From the NCBI RefSeq assembly GCF_024518675.1, contig NZ_JANIGL010000001.1, forward strand, positions 434,001 through 498,000: a stretch of DNA of 64,000 nucleotides. The letters run 5' to 3'. Below, one piece after another: positions 36,326 to 45,551 of the stretch; within the stretch, counting starts at the first letter, position 1; each line of letters opens with the position of its first letter. Origin of the DNA: Pseudoalteromonas shioyasakiensis. Lineage in GTDB: Bacteria; Pseudomonadota; Gammaproteobacteria; Enterobacterales; Alteromonadaceae. The notes under the pieces were generated by a model. It saw nothing but the letters and a program-made list of their open reading frames with translations, was not told the DNA's origin and ran no database searches. The position numbers and the translations under genes are program-made.

Positions 36326-38611
36326 ATGAACCAACAGCTATCTGTAAGCAAACGTGACGGCCGTAAAGAGTCACTTGATCTAGATAAAATTCATCGCGTT
36401 ATTGAGTGGGCCGCGGAAGGTTTAAATAATGTTTCTGTCTCGCAAGTTGAATTAAAATCTCATATTCAATTTTATGATGGTATTCGCACAGAAGATATCC
36501 ATGAGACAATAATCAAAGCGGCTGCAGATCAAATTTCTAAAGACAGCCCAGATTACCAATACTTAGCGGCTCGTCTAGCTGTATTCCACTTACGTAAAAA
36601 AGCCTATGGCCAATTTGAGCCACCGCGCCTATATGATCACATTAGTAAATTAGTAGAAGACAAACGTTATGATGCTCACCTACTGGTTGATTACACTGAG
36701 CAAGAAATTGACGAGCTTGATCAATATCTTGATCATAGCCGCGATTTAAACTTCAGCTATGCCGCAGTAAAACAGCTTGAAGGTAAATATTTAGTACAAA
36801 ACCGTGTTACCGGTGAAATATACGAAAGTGCACAGTTTTTATATATTCTTGTTGCCGCAAGCTTGTTTTCAGATTACCCAAAAGAAACTCGTTTAGATTA
36901 CATAAAACGTTTTTATGATGCGGTCTCAATGTTTAAAATTTCACTACCAACGCCGATTATGGCGGGGGTACGTACACCAACACGCCAATTTAGCTCATGT
37001 GTGTTAATTGAATGTGGTGACAGTTTAGACTCTATCAACGCAACCTCGTCTGCCATTGTTAAATACGTATCGCAACGTGCAGGTATTGGTATTAATGCAG
37101 GTCGTATTCGTGCCCTAGGTAGCCCAATTCGCAACGGTGAAGCTTACCATACAGGCTGTATTCCATTTTATAAGCATTTTCAAACAGCTGTTAAAAGTTG
37201 TTCACAAGGTGGCGTGCGCGGTGGTGCAGCAACCTTGTTCTACCCGCTTTGGCATTTAGAAGTAGAAAACCTACTGGTACTAAAAAATAACCGCGGAGTT
37301 GATGATAACCGTGTTCGCCACCTAGATTACGGTGTGCAATTTAATAAGTTAATGTATGCGCGTCTAATTAAAGACGAGTACATCACGTTATTCAGCCCAT
37401 CGGATGTACCAGGCTTATATGATGCTTTCTTTGAAGATCAAGATGAATTTGATCGTCTTTACGTACAATATGAGCAAGATGAGTCAATTCGTAAAAAGCG
37501 TATCAAAGCCATTGAACTGTTTTCAATGTTTGCCCAAGAACGTGCCAGCACAGGTCGTATTTATTTACAAAACGTGGATCACTGTAATACACATAGTCCA
37601 TTTATTGCGAAAGTTGCGCCAATACGCCAATCTAACTTATGTTTAGAAATTGCGTTACCAACTAAACCGCTGAACAACGTAAACGATGAAGAAGGTGAAA
37701 TTGCATTATGTACACTTTCAGCGTTTAACTTAGGTGCTATTGAATCACTTGATGAGCTAGAAGAGCTTGCTGAACTTGCCGTACGTGCACTTGATAACTT
37801 ACTGGATTTCCAAGACTACCCTGTGCCTGCCGCAAAAAATGCAACGATGGGCCGTCGAACACTGGGTATAGGTGTTATTAACTATGCTTATTACCTTGCT
37901 AAAAATGGCAAGCGTTACTCAGATGGCAGTGCCAATGCACTTACCCACAAAACATTTGAAGCAATTCAATATTACCTAATGAAAGCGTCAAATGAGCTTG
38001 CAAAAGAACGCGGTGCATGTCCTAAGTTTAATGAAACAACGTACTCACAAGGTATAATGCCAACAGATACGTATAAATCAGACTTGGATAAGATCTGTGA
38101 TGAACCACTGCATTTAGATTGGGATACGCTACGTGCTAGCATTAAAGAGCACGGCATGCGTAACTCTACGCTTTCAGCACTAATGCCGTCAGAGACTTCA
38201 TCACAAATTTCAAATGCCACAAATGGCATTGAGCCACCTCGTGGCCATATTAGTGTAAAAGCCAGTAAAGATGGAATTTTAAAACAAGTTGTTCCTGAGT
38301 ATGAACGTTTGAAAGATAACTATGAATTACTATGGGATATCCCTTCAAACCAAGGCTACTTACAACTTGTTGGTATTATGCAAAAATTTGTTGACCAAAC
38401 TATTTCTGCTAACACCAATTATGATCCAAACAAGTTTGAAGGTGGTAAAGTACCTATGAAGGTATTACTGCAAGACTTACTCGCGGCTTATAAGCTTGGC
38501 GTGAAAACCTTGTATTACCACAACACCCGTGACGGTGCCTCTGATTCACAAGACGAACTTGCCCCGCAAGTGGAAGATGATGATTGCGCAGGCGGTGCGT
38601 GTAAAATATAA
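36326..38611 (+). CDS. nrdA: Ribonucleotide reductase class Ia, alpha subunit
   Basis: 761 residues, the E. coli length. An N-terminal ATP-cone (VSKRDGRKESLDLDKIHRVIEWAAEG) gives overall activity control by ATP/dATP. The catalytic barrel has the Cys in FSSCVLIECGDS, the NLCLEIALPT segment with the radical Cys, and the C-terminal redox pair in CAGGACKI that is recharged by thioredoxin or glutaredoxin. With NrdB it makes dNDPs aerobically. It is first in nrdA-nrdB-yfaE. The upstream NrdR and DnaA sites tie its expression to dNTP level and the replication cycle. Confidence 0.97.
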   Translation: MNQQLSVSKRDGRKESLDLDKIHRVIEWAAEGLNNVSVSQVELKSHIQFYDGIRTEDIHETIIKAAADQISKDSPDYQYLAARLAVFHLRKKAYGQFEPPRLYDHISKLVEDKRYDAHLLVDYTEQEIDELDQYLDHSRDLNFSYAAVKQLEGKYLVQNRVTGEIYESAQFLYILVAASLFSDYPKETRLDYIKRFYDAVSMFKISLPTPIMAGVRTPTRQFSSCVLIECGDSLDSINATSSAIVKYVSQRAGIGINAGRIRALGSPIRNGEAYHTGCIPFYKHFQTAVKSCSQGGVRGGAATLFYPLWHLEVENLLVLKNNRGVDDNRVRHLDYGVQFNKLMYARLIKDEYITLFSPSDVPGLYDAFFEDQDEFDRLYVQYEQDESIRKKRIKAIELFSMFAQERASTGRIYLQNVDHCNTHSPFIAKVAPIRQSNLCLEIALPTKPLNNVNDEEGEIALCTLSAFNLGAIESLDELEELAELAVRALDNLLDFQDYPVPAAKNATMGRRTLGIGVINYAYYLAKNGKRYSDGSANALTHKTFEAIQYYLMKASNELAKERGACPKFNETTYSQGIMPTDTYKSDLDKICDEPLHLDWDTLRASIKEHGMRNSTLSALMPSETSSQISNATNGIEPPRGHISVKASKDGILKQVVPEYERLKDNYELLWDIPSNQGYLQLVGIMQKFVDQTISANTNYDPNKFEGGKVPMKVLLQDLLAAYKLGVKTLYYHNTRDGASDSQDELAPQVEDDDCAGGACKI

Positions 38612-38633
38612 CTATTAAGTTAAATAAAATAAT

Positions 38634-38652
38634 AGCGGGCACTTTGCCCGCT
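38634..38652 (+). promoter_or_regulatory. Hairpin between nrdA and nrdB
   Basis: AGCGGGC (38634-38640) pairs with GCCCGCT (38646-38652) around a 5-base loop. A T-run occurs only after 12 more bases, so it is a weak terminator or an mRNA-processing or stabilising hairpin between the subunit genes. Confidence 0.65.
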
Positions 38653-38680
38653 TTGCCCTGTTAGTTTTTTGAGTGAACCT

Positions 38681-39811
38681 ATGTCTTATACTACTTTTAG
38701 CCGAAACCATAATAACCAATTACAAGAACCGATGTTTTTCGGCCAAACAGTTAACGTATCTCGTTATGATCAACAAAAGTACCCTATTTTTGAAAAGTTA
38801 ATCGAAAAACAATTATCTTTCTTTTGGCGTCCTGAAGAAGTAGATGTAAGTAAAGACCGGTTAGACTTTCAAGCTTTGCCTGAACATGAAAAACACATTT
38901 TTTTAAGTAACTTAAAATATCAAACGCTACTAGACAGTGTGCAAGGGCGTTCACCTAATGTTGCTTTATTACCCATTGTATCTATTCCAGAACTTGAAAC
39001 GTGGATTGAAACATGGGCGTTTAGTGAAACCATTCATAGCCGCTCTTACACTCACATTATTCGTAACGTGACACAATCACCTGAACTCATTTTCGATGAT
39101 ATTGTTAGTAACGATAAAATTAGTGAACGCGCTGATGCGGTGACTAAATATTATGACGAATTGATCAACAAAGTAGCTATCTACAATTTGTACGGTGAAG
39201 GCAAACATGAGTTAAATGGTGAAACAGTCCACATCAGCTTATTTGAACTGAAGAAACTGTTATACCTTGCCATGATGTCGGTTAATATTTTGGAAGCTAT
39301 CCGCTTTTACGTTAGCTTTGCCTGCTCTTTCGCATTTGCAGAGCGAGAGCTGATGGAAGGGAATGCCAAAATAATTAAGCTAATTGCCCGTGATGAAGCA
39401 TTACATTTATCTGGTACTCAACATATTTTAAACATTATGCAAGATGGCAAAGACGATCCTGAAATGGCTATTGTTGCAGCCCAGTGTAAAGATGAAGCAA
39501 TCAAAATGTTTGTTGATGCCGCAGAGCAAGAAAAAGAATGGGCAGAGTATTTATTCAAAGATGGCTCAATGATTGGCCTAAATAAAGATATTCTTTGTCA
39601 ATACGTTGAATATATCACTAACGCCCGTATGAGTGCGGTAGGCTTACCAACCCAGTTTGCTAATAACAGTAACCCAATCCCATGGATAAACTCATGGCTT
39701 GTGTCAGACAACGTGCAAGTGGCACCGCAAGAAGCTGAGATCAGTTCATACCTTGTTGGCCAAATCGACTCACAAGTTGATGCCTCTGACTTTGGTGATT
39801 TTGATCTGTAA
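38681..39811 (+). CDS. nrdB: Ribonucleotide reductase class Ia, beta subunit
   Basis: 376 residues (E. coli 376). The di-iron/tyrosyl-radical subunit has carboxylate/His iron ligands in [15 protein letters not shown] ([13 protein letters not shown]), [16 protein letters not shown] and [13 protein letters not shown]. The radical-transfer C-terminus is [10 protein letters not shown] longer frame from a TTG at 38669 is possible, but MSYTTFS at 38681 aligns with the E. coli N-terminus. The SD is weak (GAGTG). Its stop overlaps the yfaE start by one base. Confidence 0.96.
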   Translation: MSYTTFSRNHNNQLQEPMFFGQTVNVSRYDQQKYPIFEKLIEKQLSFFWRPEEVDVSKDRLDFQALPEHEKHIFLSNLKYQTLLDSVQGRSPNVALLPIVSIPELETWIETWAFSETIHSRSYTHIIRNVTQSPELIFDDIVSNDKISERADAVTKYYDELINKVAIYNLYGEGKHELNGETVHISLFELKKLLYLAMMSVNILEAIRFYVSFACSFAFAERELMEGNAKIIKLIARDEALHLSGTQHILNIMQDGKDDPEMAIVAAQCKDEAIKMFVDAAEQEKEWAEYLFKDGSMIGLNKDILCQYVEYITNARMSAVGLPTQFANNSNPIPWINSWLVSDNVQVAPQEAEISSYLVGQIDSQVDASDFGDFDL

Positions 39812-40083
39812 TGCCTGATAGTAAAACTGTGAGGGTTACCCTTACAGATAGTGGCCAAGATCTAACCTTTGATTCTGGCTGCCCTTCTCTTTTAGCTTGC
39901 CTTGAACACAACAAACTAACGGTTTCATATCAATGCCGTGAAGGCTATTGTGGCGCATGTAGAGTCAAGTTAACCAAAGGCAGCATCATATATAATCAAG
40001 AGCCCCTTGCATTTGTACGAGAAGGTGAAGTACTGCTGTGTTGTTGTAAACCTGATGGTGATGTAACTATAACCTTAGACTAG
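39811..40083 (+). CDS. yfaE: 2Fe-2S ferredoxin YfaE (NrdB maintenance)
   Basis: A 90-residue plant-type ferredoxin. The cluster Cys residues are in CREGYCGACRVKL and the distal CCCKPDG. YfaE delivers electrons to rebuild the NrdB diferric-tyrosyl cofactor. It is coupled to nrdB by a TAATG overlap, the arrangement conserved in E. coli. Confidence 0.94.
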   Translation: MPDSKTVRVTLTDSGQDLTFDSGCPSLLACLEHNKLTVSYQCREGYCGACRVKLTKGSIIYNQEPLAFVREGEVLLCCCKPDGDVTITLD

Positions 40084-40113
40084 TCACTTCATGGCAACAA
40101 AGTAACCTGCACG

Positions 40114-41136
40114 TTACACACTACATACTTTATTCTTGCCGCTGGTCTTTGCTAAATAGAGGCTTTCATCAGCCTGTTTTATTGCTGAATCAATGCTGTC
40201 ACCCTGACTTATTTCAGTCACACCAACGCTAACAAATAAAGTAAAGCTTTGCTCATTAATACTGACAGGATGTGTTAATAAGTCTTGCTGAATTTGCTTT
40301 GCCAACACAATTGCATCATCAGCTTTTGTTTGCGGTAAGACACACAAAAACTCCTCTCCTCCCCAACGACAAAAAATGTCGTTCTCTGTAGCAAAGCGCC
40401 TGAATGTATCTGCTAAATGAATGAGCGCACAATCACCTACTTGGTGGCCAAATTGATCATTAATTTTTTTAAAATCGTCCACATCAAAAATCATAATAGA
40501 CAGTGATGTATTTGATTTATCACTCAACGATTTTTCATCATATAACCGTTCAACTGTGTATCGTCTATTTGGTAAATTAGTTAATGGATCTGTTGTTGCC
40601 AATACTTCATTGTTCTTGGCTAGTTGAATTAATTTTTGGCTATAACTTTCACGAAAATATTCATAGAGACCACTTAACAATGCAACAATAATAAACGATA
40701 AAACAATGCGTAATAGTAATTGTTCAGAGTCATAGACATAGCCATCAAAACACCCCGCGAAAACAAAGGTAAAGATCACAGCTAGAATAAAAAGCGAAAT
40801 ATCGACAACGCCTTTGCGTAAACCACGAATAAAAAATGTAACAGGTGAAACAATATAAATCCAAATAGGCCCCGTGCCATGACTGCCTCCTGTAAACACC
40901 AAAAACAGCATTAATGAATAAAGTGTATATAAAACAATCCAAGCCCCAACATAATCGTGGCGCTTAATAAACCAAGGCGAAATAAACAACAATGAAGACA
41001 TCAATAAGGCAAGAAATAACAGCGTGTCATTATCAGCAAAAGCAAAACAAGCCATAATAAGTGTGGTAATTGAGCCAATAAATGCGAAGGAGCGAACTAT
41101 CAGCTTTCGTTCCTTTTTATCTGAATAATTTATCAT
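40114..41136 (-). CDS. Membrane-bound diguanylate cyclase (GGDEF)
   Basis: A 340-residue inner-membrane signalling enzyme. Five to six hydrophobic segments fill residues ~13-160, with very short loops. The GGDEF domain starts at TTDPLTNLPNRR (about residue 180) and has the active motif RWGGEEF. The allosteric I-site RxxD is absent: the matching positions are TEND. It should make cyclic di-GMP without product inhibition through that site. The sensor signal is unknown. It is a single gene convergent with yfaE. Confidence 0.88.
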   Translation of the reverse strand: MINYSDKKERKLIVRSFAFIGSITTLIMACFAFADNDTLLFLALLMSSLLFISPWFIKRHDYVGAWIVLYTLYSLMLFLVFTGGSHGTGPIWIYIVSPVTFFIRGLRKGVVDISLFILAVIFTFVFAGCFDGYVYDSEQLLLRIVLSFIIVALLSGLYEYFRESYSQKLIQLAKNNEVLATTDPLTNLPNRRYTVERLYDEKSLSDKSNTSLSIMIFDVDDFKKINDQFGHQVGDCALIHLADTFRRFATENDIFCRWGGEEFLCVLPQTKADDAIVLAKQIQQDLLTHPVSINEQSFTLFVSVGVTEISQGDSIDSAIKQADESLYLAKTSGKNKVCSV

Positions 41137-41229
41137 TGATTAGTTTTGCTATCCTAAAAATCACGCATTGAAATTTTTAATAATACTTTTTATTTAAACT
41201 ATAGACAATTAATTATCATCAATAACGAT

Positions 41230-41751
41230 TTAATGCCAGTTAAATTGCTTGGTATGGTAATAGTTAGCCTGATCACTAATGCTAACACTATGGTGGTCAA
41301 TAGTGATATCCCAGTCTAAGTTACGTGTTAAATGCTGTTTGATTTGCTCAATAAACTGGCCATCAATTTCAATCAAGTGATTATTTGGCAAGCGTGATAA
41401 CTGGGGCCTTGCCTGATCTAACCACTGACTTTGTGCCTTAGTTAAAATAATAAACTCATCAACAAGTTTAGCCACCTTAAGCAGGCGTTTTAAATCAGGC
41501 TCATCCACGCTTAACCATTTAGTGTAGTGTTCGTCGAAGGCTTTAATAGATACATCAGGCAAATTTTTATCCGTGTTTAGTTGCGCTGAACTATCATATG
41601 ACAAAAAACTGTAACCCAATAGCTTTAGAATAAAATGATCAAGCGTCTCGTTTTTTGTCAGTGATGTTGTAAACACTTCTCTGTGATTACGTTGCTGACG
41701 TAAATCAGCAATGGTAAAACGTGCTTTAAAAATTCGGCTTTTGTCAGTCAT
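41230..41751 (-). CDS. yaeQ: YaeQ family protein
   Basis: A 173-residue cytosolic protein of the YaeQ family, whose structure has a PD-(D/E)XK nuclease-like fold. Recognisable are the N-terminal KARFTIADLRQQ, the Thr-rich segment ETLDHFILKLLGY, DVSIKAFDEHYTKWLSVDEPD and the C-terminal VSISDQANYY. The family role is uncertain. The start is taken as the second Met (41751), 8 bases from GGAG; the first Met is only 2 bases from it. It is divergent from the TonB receptor, so the Zur-like boxes lie in its upstream region too. Confidence 0.8.
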   Translation of the reverse strand: MTDKSRIFKARFTIADLRQQRNHREVFTTSLTKNETLDHFILKLLGYSFLSYDSSAQLNTDKNLPDVSIKAFDEHYTKWLSVDEPDLKRLLKVAKLVDEFIILTKAQSQWLDQARPQLSRLPNNHLIEIDGQFIEQIKQHLTRNLDWDITIDHHSVSISDQANYYHTKQFNWH

Positions 41752-41811
41752 TTTCATGACTCCAGCAATAAACGAATCATAAGTATAGTTGAGAATAACA
41801 AAACTGGCATA

Positions 41812-41834
41812 TCAAAGTTATGGTATAACATTAT
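41812..41834. promoter_or_regulatory. Zur-like box 1
   Basis: A 23-bp site centred on GTTATGGTATAAC aligns with the gammaproteobacterial Zur consensus (core GTTATAnTATAAC) with few mismatches. It is about 66 bases upstream of the TonB receptor start. Confidence 0.65.
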
Positions 41835-41849
41835 TGATAACCCCATACA

Positions 41850-41872
41850 TTAATGTTACATTATATCACAAC
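41850..41872. promoter_or_regulatory. Zur-like box 2
   Basis: A second, weaker copy (AATGTTACATTATATCAC) lies 38 bp downstream of box 1 in the same alignment. The two boxes flank the likely promoter. Confidence 0.5.
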
Positions 41873-41899
41873 ATATAAATCAACTGATGTAGTCACATT

Positions 41900-44293
41900 A
41901 TGAACCGTTATTCTCTGCTTTCTGGCGCAATCATTACTGCACTAAGCTCTTATTCTGCACACGCTGCTATTGTAAATGGTCACGTTGTTGACCCTAATAA
42001 TCAACCAATTGCAAACGCTGATGTTCATATTCATGGTAAAACTCAATCAATAAAAACCAATGAAAATGGCCAGTTCAGCATTAATATTGATGCTAATAGC
42101 CAATTACATATTAGTAAAACAAATTACATCGATGCGCGGTTAAATGTGAATGAAAGCAACCAAGCTGTCAATGTAACACTCACCCCGACTTCTGTTGAAA
42201 CCGTTGTTGTTTATGCATCAGCATTACATAAAAATAGTTTAGAAATGATTTCACCAGTGAGCGTATTATCCGGTGATGAGCTTAAAAACAAATCAAAACC
42301 AACGCTTGGTGAGACTTTAAAAGGCATGCCTGGAGTTAATTCAAGCTACTTTGGTCCAGTGTCATCAAGCCCTATCATTCGAGGTTTAGACGGCCCTCGA
42401 GTCAAGATAACGCAAAATGGGCTAGATAGCAGTGATGCTTCACGTATTGGTCCTGATCATGCTACATCTAATGACACGCTTTCTGCGGAGCAAATTGAAG
42501 TGCTCCGAGGCCCTGCTACCCTATTGTACGGCTCTGGTGCAATTGGTGGTGTAGTCAATGTAGTTGATAACCGCATTCCTACCGACAACATCGAACAATT
42601 TACAGGTGCCGCTGAATACAGTCATGATACAGTATCAAATGCCAATACTTATGCAGCCAAGCTGGAAGCTGGTCATGACAACTTTAACTTTCACTTTGAT
42701 GGTACTAAACGTACAGGCGATGATTACCAAACGCCAGAGTTCGAATTACCCGAAGATGAACACGACGAGCATGATGATCATGATGAGTCACATGAAACTG
42801 CAACATCCGTTGAAAATACCTTTATCGATAGTCAAACCGTTAATTTTGGTACCAGCTATGTAGGTGAACATTTTACATTAGGTGTGGCTTATGGACATAT
42901 AGAAACCGACTATGGGATCCCTGCACACGAACATATTGGCCATGACCATGATGAAGAAGATCATCAAGATGAAGACGAGTATGAGGAACATGAAGAAGAG
43001 TCTGTTTATGCTAGTGTCGAGCAAGATCGCTGGCAAGGCTTAATGAGCTATGCGCTACATAACAATTGGATAGAAACGATTAACCTTCGTTTAGGCTACA
43101 CAGATTATCAGCATAGTGAAATTGAAGACGGTGAAATTGGCACTACATTCAAAAATAAAACAACCGAAGCTCGCTTAAATATAGAGCATAAATTTGCCAA
43201 CTGGCACGGTATGGCAGGTTATCATTATAGCGACTCTGATTACGATGCCGATGGAGAAGAAGCCTTCACCCCTCCAAGTAAAACCACCAGTCATGCTGTT
43301 TTTATCCTAGAGGAACGCCAATTTGGTGATGTCACTGTTGAGCTGGGTGCACGTTTAGAAGATTACAATATCGATAGTAATATCACAGCACACGATGATC
43401 ATGAAGAAGAACATAATGAAGGTGAAGAAGAGCATGACGAAGTAACCGCCTACAGTAAGAGCTTTACTAACTTAAGTGCATCGGCTGGGGCCATTTGGCA
43501 CTATACACCAGGCCAAAGTGTGGCAATAAGCGTATCGCACTCCGAACGTGCGCCTTTATCAGCTGAGCTGCTTTCTAATGGCTTACACATTGCTACAGGT
43601 ACTTATGAACTGGGCCTGGGCTATGTTATAGAAGATGGTGAGGCACATTTTGAACCGGAAGATATCAAGCAAGAAACGTCGAACAATTTTGATTTAAGTT
43701 TTAGACGCTTCAGTGGTGACTTCGGTTACACAGTCAATTTCTTCTATAACGATATTGAAAACTTTTACTACCAGCAAAATACAGGGCTCATCTATGATGA
43801 AGAGCATGGCTTTGAGCAAAACAGTGAAGAACACGAAGAAAGCCTAGCTGTCTATCAATTTGTCAGTAAAGACGCTGAACTTTACGGAATCGAGTTTGAC
43901 GCTCATTATCAAGTAAACAGTAATGCAATGGTTAAGGTGTTTGGTGATTCAACCACAGCAAAACTTAAAGATGATGAAAACCTTCCAAGGATCCCAGCTA
44001 ATAAGCTTGGCTCTGAGCTGCAATATACACTCAGTGATTGGCAGTTTACGCTCACAGGCACTCATTATTTTGAGCAAAATGATATTACTGATTATGAAAC
44101 GGCAACACAAAGCTATACCTTATTTGATGCACAAGCTAATTACCAATTGAGTGTAGGGCCTGTTGATTCAGAGTTTTATATTAATATTGATAACATTACT
44201 GATGAATTAGGCTTTGTACATAGTTCATTTATAAAAGAAAAGGCACCTCTACCGGGTCGTAATTTTAGAATTGGCGTACGCGGTTATTTCTGA
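41900..44293 (+). CDS. znuD: TonB-dependent zinc receptor, ZnuD-like
   Basis: A 797-residue outer-membrane receptor. The signal peptide ends about residue 22 (SAHA). A carboxypeptidase-regulatory-like domain (residues ~23-105) is followed by the plug (SSPIIRGLDGPRVKI ... IEVLRGPATLLYGSGAIGGVV) and a 22-strand barrel ending in FRIGVRGYF with a terminal Phe. Four extracellular segments (about residues 286-301, 341-368, 498-515, 634-649) are packed with His, Asp and Glu, typical of zinc receptors. Together with the upstream Zur-like boxes this supports zinc uptake across the outer membrane. Copper or another metal cannot be excluded. Confidence 0.85.
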   Translation: MNRYSLLSGAIITALSSYSAHAAIVNGHVVDPNNQPIANADVHIHGKTQSIKTNENGQFSINIDANSQLHISKTNYIDARLNVNESNQAVNVTLTPTSVETVVVYASALHKNSLEMISPVSVLSGDELKNKSKPTLGETLKGMPGVNSSYFGPVSSSPIIRGLDGPRVKITQNGLDSSDASRIGPDHATSNDTLSAEQIEVLRGPATLLYGSGAIGGVVNVVDNRIPTDNIEQFTGAAEYSHDTVSNANTYAAKLEAGHDNFNFHFDGTKRTGDDYQTPEFELPEDEHDEHDDHDESHETATSVENTFIDSQTVNFGTSYVGEHFTLGVAYGHIETDYGIPAHEHIGHDHDEEDHQDEDEYEEHEEESVYASVEQDRWQGLMSYALHNNWIETINLRLGYTDYQHSEIEDGEIGTTFKNKTTEARLNIEHKFANWHGMAGYHYSDSDYDADGEEAFTPPSKTTSHAVFILEERQFGDVTVELGARLEDYNIDSNITAHDDHEEEHNEGEEEHDEVTAYSKSFTNLSASAGAIWHYTPGQSVAISVSHSERAPLSAELLSNGLHIATGTYELGLGYVIEDGEAHFEPEDIKQETSNNFDLSFRRFSGDFGYTVNFFYNDIENFYYQQNTGLIYDEEHGFEQNSEEHEESLAVYQFVSKDAELYGIEFDAHYQVNSNAMVKVFGDSTTAKLKDDENLPRIPANKLGSELQYTLSDWQFTLTGTHYFEQNDITDYETATQSYTLFDAQANYQLSVGPVDSEFYINIDNITDELGFVHSSFIKEKAPLPGRNFRIGVRGYF

Positions 44294-44344
44294 TCTAAGG
44301 TACTGGGCTATAACCATGTAGCTGAGTTTACGCCTTTTAACGAT

Positions 44345-44374
44345 AAAAAAACCACGCTTAAAGCGTGGTTTTTT
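44345..44374 (+). terminator. Terminator after the TonB receptor
   Basis: ACCACGCTT and AAGCGTGGT form a near-perfect palindromic stem with A- and T-tracts. It can also serve the converging fklB-like gene. Confidence 0.88.
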
Positions 44375-44406
44375 CATTAAGCTAATGTTTAGCTTTTTGT
44401 AAGCTA

Positions 44407-45024
44407 TTACAGAATAGCGTGTAACTCAACATCAAAAACAAGTGTTGAGAAAGGTGCGATTGCAGCACCGGCACCACGTTCACCATAAGCAAGCTCATGA
44501 GGAACATAAATACGCCACTTAGTGCCAACAGGCATCATTTGTAATGCTTCAGTCCAACCTTTAATAACGCCACCAACTGGGAATTCAGCAGGTTGACCGC
44601 GCTCATAAGAGCTATCAAAAACAGTACCATTAATAAGTGTACCGTGGTAATCAACACGTACTGTAGATTCAGCTGTTGGCTTTTCGCCTTCACCTGTTGC
44701 AAGTACTTCGTATTGAAGACCTGACTCAGTTACTGTGATTTCTGGACGTTTAGCATTCTCTTCTAAAAATGCGATACCTTCAGCAGAAAGTACTTTAGCT
44801 TCTTCTTCGCGACGAGCTTGAATTTCAGTGTTGATTTTTTCAAATGCAGCTTGGATTTCAGGAATTTCAACTTGGAATTCACCGCCGGCATAAGCATCTT
44901 TCATGCCTTCAAATACTGAATTTAAGTTTAGACCTTCAAAAGGGTTCGCTTTAAGTTGCTCGCCCATTTGTAAACCAATACCGTAACTTGCTTTTTCAGC
45001 ATCTGTAGTAAAATTATCTGACAT
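44407..45024 (-). CDS. fklB: FKBP-type peptidyl-prolyl isomerase, FklB-like
   Basis: A 205-residue cytosolic isomerase. The N-terminal dimerisation domain (ASYGIGLQMGEQLKANPFEGLN) is followed by the FKBP fold (VRVDYHGTLINGTVFDSSYERG ... GWTEALQMMPVGTKWRIYVPHELAYG). No signal peptide is seen, which fits FklB rather than periplasmic FkpA. The start is ambiguous: ATG 45024 fits the family, while a GTG at 45036 adds four residues; neither has a clear SD. It is monocistronic. Confidence 0.9.
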   Translation of the reverse strand: MSDNFTTDAEKASYGIGLQMGEQLKANPFEGLNLNSVFEGMKDAYAGGEFQVEIPEIQAAFEKINTEIQARREEEAKVLSAEGIAFLEENAKRPEITVTESGLQYEVLATGEGEKPTAESTVRVDYHGTLINGTVFDSSYERGQPAEFPVGGVIKGWTEALQMMPVGTKWRIYVPHELAYGERGAGAAIAPFSTLVFDVELHAIL

Positions 45025-45096
45025 AATGTGTTTCACGTTTGTTTGTACCAGCCAACCTGCACTGATACCAGTTAAAAGACGCGCCTATGCTATCAT

Positions 45097-45119
45097 AAAA
45101 AAAAGCCCTTTTGGGCTTA
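45097..45119 (-). terminator. Terminator overlapping the stop of the small membrane protein
   Basis: AAGCCC and GGGCTT pair around a 4-base loop, followed by eight T on the minus strand. The first arm starts at the stop codon of the gene ending at 45117. Confidence 0.8.
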
Positions 45120-45503
45120 GTTTTTATGGAGTTTTTGCTTAACCATAGCCATTATTAGGGTAAGTATTGGTAAGCTGATTAAAATACCCGCAAGTAACTC
45201 TCGACTTAATAATGCATGAGCTCCCACAAATATAATTGGCACTAAAATTAAACCCACGACGCCAATAACACATGCGCCAATCACTGGCCAAAATTTATCG
45301 TATTTAGTGATCAAGTGTGCACTCAACACATTAAAACCAAGACAATATAGTAATGAAGTGACAAGTACCGCATCTGGTTGCGCATCAATAGCCATTTTAA
45401 CCAATAGATTTATAGCGCTATGGTAACAATAAGCAAAAACAACCCACAGTAAGCTGTGCATTAAGATACGTTGAAATATATTTATTTGACGAGGCTCAGA
45501 CAT
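45117..45503 (-). CDS. Hypothetical four-helix membrane protein
   Basis: A 128-residue integral membrane protein with four hydrophobic segments: FQRILMHSLLWVVFAYCYH, AVLVTSLLYCLGFNVLSAH, VIGACVIGVVGLILVPIIFVGAH and LLAGILISLPILTLIMAMV. I recognise no family. The frame extends upstream through the tRNA terminator, but ATG 45503 (MSEPRQINIFQ) has GGAG five bases away. It sits directly downstream of tRNA-Ser on the same strand with no room for an independent promoter apart from the tRNA terminator. Confidence 0.65.
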   Translation of the reverse strand: MSEPRQINIFQRILMHSLLWVVFAYCYHSAINLLVKMAIDAQPDAVLVTSLLYCLGFNVLSAHLITKYDKFWPVIGACVIGVVGLILVPIIFVGAHALLSRELLAGILISLPILTLIMAMVKQKLHKN

Positions 45504-45519
45504 ATAAACTCCAGATAGC

Positions 45520-45545
45520 AAAAAGCCGCCCTGAAGGCGGCTTTT
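45520..45545 (-). terminator. tRNA-Ser terminator
   Basis: AAAAGCCGCC and GGCGGCTTTT form a 10-bp stem around a short loop 7 bases past the tRNA CCA end, with five T on the minus strand. Confidence 0.88.
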
Positions 45546-45551
45546 CAAATA

